Assembly: GCA_964554585.1 (NCBI GenBank)
Contig: CAZKPD010000037.1
Coordinates: forward strand, 1-19,576
Source of the DNA: Perlabentimonas sp964554585
GTDB taxonomy: Bacteria; Bacteroidota; Bacteroidia; Bacteroidales; Tenuifilaceae
DNA length: 19,576 nt
Direction of reading: 5' to 3'
In this document: in pieces, positions 14,110 to 19,576 of the stretch
Layout of the letters: every line of letters begins with the position of its first letter
Position numbering within the stretch: position 1 is the stretch's first letter
Made by a program: the position numbers and the translations under genes
Notes under the pieces: model-generated
The model's input: the letters and a program-made list of their open reading frames with translations, nothing else
The model's database searches: none
Told to the model about the DNA's origin: nothing

Positions 14110-14949
14110 TTAGAGCTGTAATTTTTCCGAAACCGTTTCAAGTAACCTGTGCAAATCTATTGCCATTTCAATGTTTAAGGGAGCTATAGGTGCTGGGATG
14201 TTATGTAGAAATTGTTTCAGATTATCCTCAATGCTTTGTGCCACAGCAACAGCAAATGGTTCGTTAGTGGATAGGTTGGGAAGGTGCAAATCACTATCTA
14301 TAAAACAAGAGAGTGCAAACGATGAGCTTTTGGTATTATTTGTTAGCGTATAGCAAAGAACGCTACCGTTTTCTAGCTCTATCCGTAAAGACAATAGGTC
14401 AAATTCTGGTTTTAAAACCGGAAAGGCCCCCAGCCTTACCCGTCTAACATTGCTTTTGCTTATACGAAGCAGTGAGCCCAAGTCGAAAGTTAACATTTTT
14501 CGTATCCGACGATAATCATAGGATTCCTGTACGTTTCTTTTGCAATCGGCAAAAATGGGTAATTCCGTTGGTAACGGCATTAAAGCATGCTGAAAGGGTG
14601 TCGCTCCCGACGATCCAAAGCCAACGGAAACGCTAATTTCTTGCAGTAAGATTCTGATATCCATTAGCTCCCGTAGGGAGAACAAGCTGAGATTACAATG
14701 GAATACATGGATCCCTTTTCGAATGGCATTGATAGCAACCTCTAGGCAGGATGAGCTCTCAGCACAGATCAACAGAACTTCCGATCCGGCCAATAATTCT
14801 GCACAATCGGGTATGAAGTTTAGGGGTAGGGTAGAAATGGGCTGGGCGTTTGCCGTAGAATAGCCAATCAGCCTATGGTTATGGTCAAAAATATCTTTTT
14901 TAAGAAAAAAGGGATCAGCATAACTTTCAAAATAGATGCCTATGCGCAT
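14110..14949 (-). CDS. Divergent Gfo/Idh/MocA-like protein lacking the usual active-site motifs
   Basis: A 279-aa protein of unknown function. Its plan resembles the Gfo/Idh/MocA NAD(P)-dependent sugar oxidoreductases: a beta-strand start MRIGIYF, a strand GSEVLLICAESS (55-66) where the family has its VDAVxIATP strand, then AINAIRKGIHVFHCNLSL (73-90) in the place of the GKHVLxEKPLA segment, a VGFGSSGATPFQHAL stretch (109-123), and an end MAIDLHRLLETVSEKL like the family C-terminal helix. The glycine-rich GxGxxG loop is absent (residues 6-12 are YFESYAD) and the catalytic EKP is replaced by HCN (84-86). It is probably not an ordinary dehydrogenase; a binding or structural role is inferred. I chose the ATG at 14949; a TTG at 14973 overlaps the -7 box at 14971-14978. 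It lies upstream of the sugar transferase on the same strand. Confidence 0.7.
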   Translation of the reverse strand: MRIGIYFESYADPFFLKKDIFDHNHRLIGYSTANAQPISTLPLNFIPDCAELLAGSEVLLICAESSSCLEVAINAIRKGIHVFHCNLSLFSLRELMDIRILLQEISVSVGFGSSGATPFQHALMPLPTELPIFADCKRNVQESYDYRRIRKMLTFDLGSLLRISKSNVRRVRLGAFPVLKPEFDLLSLRIELENGSVLCYTLTNNTKSSSFALSCFIDSDLHLPNLSTNEPFAVAVAQSIEDNLKQFLHNIPAPIAPLNIEMAIDLHRLLETVSEKLQL

Positions 14950-14970
14950 TGTACTAATTGTTGGATAGGG

Positions 14971-14978
14971 CAAAAATA
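14971..14978 (-). promoter_or_regulatory. -7 promoter box (TATTTTTG) for the Gfo/Idh-like gene
   Basis: Exact TAnnTTTG match on the minus strand, 21 bases from the ATG at 14949. It is flanked by a 6-bp inverted repeat, GGATAG (14963-14968) and CTATCC (14993-14998). Confidence 0.5.
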
Positions 14979-15011
14979 GGGCTTTTGGGAAGCTATCCTT
15001 TCATAAAGAGG

Positions 15012-15036
15012 CAATAGTTTTCAACTAAAACTGTTG
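15012..15036. repeat. 25-nt dyad between the Gfo/Idh-like gene and pcm
   Basis: Arms CAATAGTTTT and AAAACTGTTG pair over ten positions (one T-G) around a 5-nt CAACT loop. It lies about 70 bases upstream of the pcm -7 box and 34 bases upstream of the other gene's -7 box, so it could be a shared operator of the divergent pair. Confidence 0.5.
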
Positions 15037-15104
15037 ATAAACGGTTTCATTGGGACAAAAACGGATGATTTGTCAATGCCATTTTTCGGGAAGTATATTG
15101 ATGC

Positions 15105-15112
15105 TATCTTTG
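15105..15112 (+). promoter_or_regulatory. -7 promoter box (TATCTTTG) for pcm
   Basis: Exact TAnnTTTG match, 30 bases before the ATG at 15143. A T-rich stretch at about 15082-15086 is the only -33 candidate. Confidence 0.6.
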
Positions 15113-15142
15113 CAGTAGATTTTTGGCTTAGCATAAATTAAG

Positions 15143-15787
15143 ATGTTAGATACGTATAGGCATAAGGGACTTCGAAAGCGATTAGTGGAGGAGATTAGGC
15201 GAAAGGGCATTACCGATGAGCAGGTGCTTGAGGCTATAAATAGGGTACCCCGACACCTGTTTATGGATAGCGGATTCATCAATTTTTCCTATAAGGACTC
15301 GGCATTCCCCATTGGTGCTGGGCAAACCATATCGCAGCCCTATACGGTGGCTTTTCAAACCCAACTGCTGGAGGTAAGCTCCATGGACAAGGTGCTTGAA
15401 ATAGGAACCGGATCAGGCTATCAGGCTGCGGTACTCATCGAAATGGGGGCCAAGGTCTATACCATTGAGCGGCAAAGGGAGCTGTTTGTTACAGCCAAAT
15501 CGAAGCTGGAGGGATTGGGGTACTACCCTCACTTTTTTTATGGTGATGGCTTTTTGGGTATGCCCAGCTATGGACCCTATAAGCGCATTCTAGTCACCGC
15601 AGGGGCACCTTCCATACCCGAGAAGCTGGTTGAGCAGCTCGAGGTTGGAGGGCGAATGGTTATCCCGGTAGGCGATAGTAACGGGCAGGATATGCTTCTT
15701 ATTGAAAAAATATCTGAAACAGAAACCCGAACCACCAATCACGGGCGTTTTATTTTTGTCCCCCTGCTCAAAGGCACTAATTCATAA
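15143..15787 (+). CDS. pcm: Protein-L-isoaspartate O-methyltransferase
   Basis: A 214-aa SAM-dependent enzyme that methylates isoaspartyl residues formed by ageing of Asn/Asp, starting repair of damaged proteins. The family signature PIGAGQTISQPYTVA lies at 57-71, followed by the SAM-binding glycine loop VLEIGTGSGYQAAVL (84-98) and the acidic Glu109 in VYTIER. The later blocks YGDGFLGMP, YKRILVTAGAPSIPEKLVEQL and GGRMVIPVG are also typical. The N-terminal helix ITDEQVLEAINRVPRHLFM is characteristic. Length is normal. It starts at the ATG at 15143 and probably shares an operon with the metallo-hydrolase gene, which begins 15 bases after its stop. Confidence 0.95.
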   Translation: MLDTYRHKGLRKRLVEEIRRKGITDEQVLEAINRVPRHLFMDSGFINFSYKDSAFPIGAGQTISQPYTVAFQTQLLEVSSMDKVLEIGTGSGYQAAVLIEMGAKVYTIERQRELFVTAKSKLEGLGYYPHFFYGDGFLGMPSYGPYKRILVTAGAPSIPEKLVEQLEVGGRMVIPVGDSNGQDMLLIEKISETETRTTNHGRFIFVPLLKGTNS

Positions 15788-15802
15788 AAATATCAACTAA
15801 AT

Positions 15803-16441
15803 ATGGCTAAGCTAAAAGCATTTGTTTTCAACCCTTTTCAAGAGAATACCTTTGTTCTGTACGACGACAGCAATGAGTGTATTGTGGTAGATGCTGGATG
15901 TTATACCCGTGAGGAAGAGCAAACTTTGGTTCGGTTTATCGAAGGGAATGGCTTAACCCTCAAATTGGCTGTATGCACCCATGGGCACGTGGATCATATC
16001 TTGGGAAACGCATTTGTGAAATCGCATTTTGGGGTCGATATTGCGGCTAACCCGCTAGATGCTCCACTATTCGAGTCGGCGGTGGCGCATGCATCACTTT
16101 ATGGGTTTACCCTCGATCGGGTTCCTTCCATTGATCAATACTTGAACAACGGTGATGAGGTGCGATTTGGGAATACCGTACTTAAAGTTATTCATACGCC
16201 CGGGCATACCCAAGGGGGTATTTGTCTTTTAAACCAAGCTGATGGTTTCATCCTAGTGGGCGATACCCTTTTCAGAGGATCCATTGGTCGTACCGACCTG
16301 CCCGGAGGCAGCTATGATCAGCTCATCGACAGCATTGAGAACCAATTGATGACCCTAGATCCCAACCTAAAAGCCTATCCGGGACACGGGGAACCTACCA
16401 CTATTGGTTGGGAAAAGCATAACAATCCCTTTTTTTCGTGA
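15803..16441 (+). CDS. Metallo-beta-lactamase-fold hydrolase (glyoxalase II-like)
   Basis: A 212-aa binuclear metal hydrolase of the YcbL/glyoxalase II-like group. The metal ligands are all visible: THGHVDH at 59-65 (His60, His62, Asp64, His65), His135 in HTPGHTQGG, Asp154 in LVGDTLFRGS, and His195 in YPGHGEPT. The segment GDTLFRGSIGRTDLPGGS is typical of this group. It lacks the C-terminal substrate domain of classical GloB (about 250 aa), so a thioesterase of uncertain substrate is more likely than true S-lactoylglutathione hydrolase. It lies 15 bases after pcm in the same direction, as a second gene of that unit. The gcvP promoter follows within 80 bases. Confidence 0.92.
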   Translation: MAKLKAFVFNPFQENTFVLYDDSNECIVVDAGCYTREEEQTLVRFIEGNGLTLKLAVCTHGHVDHILGNAFVKSHFGVDIAANPLDAPLFESAVAHASLYGFTLDRVPSIDQYLNNGDEVRFGNTVLKVIHTPGHTQGGICLLNQADGFILVGDTLFRGSIGRTDLPGGSYDQLIDSIENQLMTLDPNLKAYPGHGEPTTIGWEKHNNPFFS

Positions 16442-16516
16442 TTTAGCGGTGTTTGATAGTTTCGGTTGAACTGTTGTACAGCTACCGGTGTTATAGGAAA
16501 TGAATAACCATTTTTT

Positions 16517-16524
16517 TAACTTTG
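16517..16524 (+). promoter_or_regulatory. -7 promoter box (TAACTTTG) for gcvP
   Basis: Exact TAnnTTTG match, 80 bases before the gcvP ATG, so gcvP has its own promoter and a leader of about 73 bases. Confidence 0.6.
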
Positions 16525-16537
16525 TATCAAAATAGAG

Positions 16538-16558
16538 ATCAGGGGCTACACCGCTGAT
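16538..16558 (+). promoter_or_regulatory. Hairpin at the start of the gcvP leader
   Basis: ATCAG pairs with CTGAT, then a G-G mismatch, then GG with CC around a CTACA loop. It begins about 7 bases after the predicted transcription start. It lacks the sequence features of a glycine riboswitch. One arm overlaps ACACCGCT (16548-16555), the inverse of AGCGGTGT at 16445-16452. Confidence 0.4.
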
Positions 16559-16604
16559 TTTCTGCCAAATAATCCAATCAATTACCCATTTAAAATAGTG
16601 ATAT

Positions 16605-19472
16605 ATGTTTAAAGAACAGTTTGTTACCCGTCACATCGGCCCACGCGATAGCGAAGTGAGCGAAATGCTAAAAGCGGTTGGAGTTAGCTCCATTGATGAG
16701 CTGATAGACAAAACCGTGCCCAAAGGCATTAGGTTACCTAAGCCGCTTAACCTGCCGGCACCGTTGACAGAGCAGGAGTACCTTGCAAAAATTAAAGGGA
16801 TTGCATCTAAAAATAAGATTTTCAGAACTTTTATCGGGATGGGATTTTATGGAATTTATACCCCTTCAGTAATCCTGAGAAATATTTTTGAAAATCCGGG
16901 TTGGTACACATCCTATACCCCTTATCAGGCAGAGATTAGCCAAGGTAGGCTTGAGGCCTTATTAAATTTTCAAACCGTAATAATGGATCTAACCGGGATG
17001 GAAATGGCTAACGCATCGCTTCTTGATGAGGCCACTGCTGCCGCTGAGGCCATGCTGATGATGTACAATCTTCGTTCGCGTCAGGCGGTAAAAGACGGGA
17101 ATAATGTGCTGTTTGTAGATGCTGATATTTTCCCTCAAAACTTAGAGGTAATTCAAACCCGTGCTACTCCTATAGGCATTGAGGTGGTTACCGGATGCTA
17201 TAAAGAGTACAAGTTTACCGGCAAAGAGTTTGGTGTGGTGGTACAGTACCCCTCGGCTAAAGGGAATGTACGCGATTATTCCGAATTTATTAAGAGATCC
17301 AATGAGGCAGGTTTATTCACCGCTGTTATAGCCGATATCCTGTCCCTAGCGCTAATCACCCCTCCGGGTGAGTGGGGTACCGATATTGTGGTGGGAAGCA
17401 CTCAGCGTTTGGGTATCCCTATTGGTTTTGGCGGACCTCATGCAGGGTACTTTGCTACTAAGGAGGAGTATAAGCGGACCCTTCCCGGACGAATTATTGG
17501 TGTTTCTGTTGACCGTTATGGTAACAAAGCATTACGCATGGCCCTTCAAACTCGCGAGCAACACATTAAGCGTGAGCGTGCCACTTCCAATATCTGTACA
17601 GCGCAAGCGCTGTTGGCTACTATGGCAGGAATGTATGCCGTGTACCATGGGCCTGAAGGGATTAAACGGATTGCTAGCCATGCCCATAGCGCAGCCGTAA
17701 TCATTGGTACAGAGCTGACTAAACTAGGGTATAAGCAAAATGTAGCATCCGTTTTTGACACCCTAGAGATAGAACTTCCCGCAGGTATTAAAGCAGATAC
17801 CATTAAGCAAAAAGCATTGGCCAAAGAGATTAACTTTAACTATAAGGCCAACGGAACCATTGGTATTAGCACCGACGAGCTTACTTCGGTTGCAGATATC
17901 AATTGCATCATTACCATTTTTGCTGAGGCTGCCGGAAAAACTGCCGTTACCATTGATGCGATTAAGGAGGTTAATGCAATACCTGAGAGCCTAAAACGTA
18001 AATCGGCCTACCTTACCGATAAGGTTTTCAACCTGTTTCACTCCGAAACAGAAATGATGCGCTACATTAAGCGCTTGGAGCGCAAAGATATTGCTCTGAA
18101 CCAGAGCATGATCAGCCTAGGAAGCTGTACCATGAAGCTGAATGCTGCCACAGAGATGCTTCCTTTAAGCTGGATGGAGTTTGGCAATATTCACCCATTT
18201 GTTCCCTCCAATCAGGCCGAAGGATATCTGAGCCTAATCACCGAATTGGAGAAACTTCTTGCAGAGATTACCGGATTTGCTGCCATGTCGATGCAACCCA
18301 ATTCGGGTGCAGCAGGCGAGTACACCGGTTTAATGGTTATTCGTGAGTACCATAGGAGCCGAGGCGAAGGGCATCGCAATGTAGCATTGATCCCATCGTC
18401 GGCACACGGAACCAACCCTGCTAGTGCAGCCATGGCCGGAATGGACATTGTGATTGTGGCATGTGATGAGGATGGAAACATTGACTTGGACGATTTAAGG
18501 GCTAAGGCAGAGAAGCATAAGGATAACCTTTCTACCTTTATGGTTACCTACCCATCTACACACGGTGTATTTGAGCCAGAGATTGTAGAGATGATGAAGA
18601 TTACCCACGATAATGGGGGGCAGGTTTACATGGACGGAGCCAACATGAACGCTCAGGTAGGACTTACCAGCCCCGGTTTTATTGGAGCTGATGTTTGCCA
18701 TTTGAACCTTCATAAAACGTTTGCCATCCCTCATGGCGGTGGTGGACCCGGAGTTGGCCCCATTGGCGTAGCCAAGCACTTAACTCCCTACTTACCCTCG
18801 CATCCTGTGGTAAAAACCGGAGGAGAAAAAGGGATTACTGCTGTTTCTTCAGCACCTTGGGGTAGCGCTATGGTACAACCCATTACCTATGGATACATTC
18901 TGATGCTAGGAGCCGAAGGGCTTAAGAAATCGACAGAGATGGCTATTCTGAATGCCAACTACCTTACTGCTAGGCTTAAAGGATATTATGATGTGCTATA
19001 TACCGGAAAAACGGGTAGGGTAGCACACGAGATGATCCTGGATTGTCGTCATTTTAAACAAGTTTACGGGGTTGAGACCGGAGATATTGCCCGTAGGCTT
19101 ATGGACTATGGTTATCACGCTCCAACGCTCTCTTTCCCTGTGGCCGAAACTCTTATGGTTGAACCTACCGAGAGCGAGTCAGTTCAAGAATTGGATCGTT
19201 TTGCCGAGGTGATGATTCAAATTCGTAAGGAGTTGGATGAGATTAAGGATGGTAAAGCCGATAAGGAAGACAATGTGATTAAGAATGCACCCCATACCGT
19301 AGCCGAAATTGCAGGCGACGAGTGGAACCACTCCTACGGTCGCGAGAAAGCTGCTTTCCCATTGCCTTGGTTGGTAACCAATAAGTTCTGGCCATCAGTA
19401 GGCAAAATTGATTCGGGCTATGGCGATAGGAATCTGGTTTGCTCTTGTGCTCCCATTGAGGATTATCTGTAG
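16605..19472 (+). CDS. gcvP: Glycine dehydrogenase (decarboxylating), P-protein of the glycine cleavage system
   Basis: A 955-aa PLP enzyme that decarboxylates glycine and passes the aminomethyl group to the lipoyl arm of the H-protein. It is the fused, single-chain form with both halves: the N-terminal half has RHIGPRDSEVSEML, SYTPYQAEISQGRLEALLNFQT and GGPHAGYFA. The catalytic C-terminal half has LGSCTMKLNAATEMLP (about 502-517) and NLHKTFAIPHGGGGPG with Lys704 as the PLP-binding residue. It ends in a CSCAPIEDYL tail. Full length for the fused form, with no break. gcvT, gcvH and lpd are not in the window, so the system is split. It has its own promoter and a terminator right after the stop. 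Confidence 0.97.
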   Translation: MFKEQFVTRHIGPRDSEVSEMLKAVGVSSIDELIDKTVPKGIRLPKPLNLPAPLTEQEYLAKIKGIASKNKIFRTFIGMGFYGIYTPSVILRNIFENPGWYTSYTPYQAEISQGRLEALLNFQTVIMDLTGMEMANASLLDEATAAAEAMLMMYNLRSRQAVKDGNNVLFVDADIFPQNLEVIQTRATPIGIEVVTGCYKEYKFTGKEFGVVVQYPSAKGNVRDYSEFIKRSNEAGLFTAVIADILSLALITPPGEWGTDIVVGSTQRLGIPIGFGGPHAGYFATKEEYKRTLPGRIIGVSVDRYGNKALRMALQTREQHIKRERATSNICTAQALLATMAGMYAVYHGPEGIKRIASHAHSAAVIIGTELTKLGYKQNVASVFDTLEIELPAGIKADTIKQKALAKEINFNYKANGTIGISTDELTSVADINCIITIFAEAAGKTAVTIDAIKEVNAIPESLKRKSAYLTDKVFNLFHSETEMMRYIKRLERKDIALNQSMISLGSCTMKLNAATEMLPLSWMEFGNIHPFVPSNQAEGYLSLITELEKLLAEITGFAAMSMQPNSGAAGEYTGLMVIREYHRSRGEGHRNVALIPSSAHGTNPASAAMAGMDIVIVACDEDGNIDLDDLRAKAEKHKDNLSTFMVTYPSTHGVFEPEIVEMMKITHDNGGQVYMDGANMNAQVGLTSPGFIGADVCHLNLHKTFAIPHGGGGPGVGPIGVAKHLTPYLPSHPVVKTGGEKGITAVSSAPWGSAMVQPITYGYILMLGAEGLKKSTEMAILNANYLTARLKGYYDVLYTGKTGRVAHEMILDCRHFKQVYGVETGDIARRLMDYGYHAPTLSFPVAETLMVEPTESESVQELDRFAEVMIQIRKELDEIKDGKADKEDNVIKNAPHTVAEIAGDEWNHSYGREKAAFPLPWLVTNKFWPSVGKIDSGYGDRNLVCSCAPIEDYL

Positions 19473-19493
19473 CCTTTTGCTAGCTAATACTTT

Positions 19494-19527
19494 AAAGGTC
19501 GTCAATATTTTTGTCGACCTTTTTTTA
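19494..19527 (+). terminator. Intrinsic terminator of gcvP
   Basis: AAAGGTCG (19494-19501) pairs with CGACCTTT (19515-19522) around an AU-rich loop and runs into a T-tract ending at about 19527, 22 bases after the gcvP stop. Confidence 0.9.
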
Positions 19528-19576
19528 TGGTGAGAATAAACGAGCTAAAGTAAAATTTGCCTCTGGAAACTATCGG

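Noticed and set aside
14950..14973. TTG-started extension of the Gfo/Idh-like protein
   Set aside because: It would run into the -7 box at 14971-14978; the ATG at 14949 gives the expected beta-strand start.
16525..16604. Glycine riboswitch in the gcvP leader
   Set aside because: The leader is only about 73 bases, and the one hairpin lacks the conserved glycine-aptamer core; a tandem aptamer would not fit.
1..19576. CRISPR array, tRNA/rRNA genes, prophage or defence island
   Set aside because: No spaced direct repeats, no tRNA-like cloverleaf noticed by eye, and the genes are core metabolic and envelope genes.

Overview
The window is an ordinary chromosomal stretch from a member of the Bacteroidota, most likely Bacteroidales or a near relative. 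Three things point there. A TamL-type lipoprotein and a PorT/SprT type IX secretion protein are present. The gene families as a whole fit. The exact promoter -7 word TAnnTTTG, characteristic of Bacteroidota, stands upstream of ten genes on both strands. I cannot place the genus.

Layout. 1-659 (-): 5' part of tamL, running off the left edge. 899-1651 (+): a SpoU/TrmH RNA 2'-O-methyltransferase, converging on porT (1661-2401, -). Upstream of porT on the same strand are menG/ubiE (2561-3268) and a small-type purL (3296-5515). 5826-6551 (+): a flavodoxin-fold protein with an iron-sulfur-flavoprotein cysteine motif. 6699-7064 and 7077-8621 (-): a biotin carrier protein and a carboxyltransferase in one operon, followed by a strong terminator. 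8868-9998 (-): a DEAD-box RNA helicase, divergent from a YjjG-like HAD phosphatase (10189-10878, +). 10883-12442 (-): replicative helicase dnaB, containing a 10-N assembly gap. 12581-13996 (-): a polyprenyl-phosphate sugar-1-phosphate transferase. 14110-14949 (-): a degenerate Gfo/Idh-like protein. 15143-15787 and 15803-16441 (+): pcm and a glyoxalase II-like hydrolase. 16605-19472 (+): full-length gcvP with a terminator.

Most genes are housekeeping: purine synthesis, menaquinone, replication, RNA processing, protein repair and glycine cleavage. The cell-envelope theme is carried by tamL and porT (outer-membrane assembly and type IX secretion) and by the sugar-phosphate transferase, which starts a lipid-linked glycan. 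The acyl-CoA carboxylation pair lacks its biotin carboxylase or membrane decarboxylase partners here.

I found no mobile element, CRISPR array, RNA gene or defence system, and no obviously new multi-gene system. The most notable unexplained signals are two large inverted repeats: a 31-nt near-perfect dyad just upstream of the purL promoter, and a 21-pair hairpin just upstream of the porT promoter. Also worth a look are the Gfo/Idh-like protein that lost its catalytic and nucleotide-binding motifs, and the dnaB gap, which appears to hide only one base.
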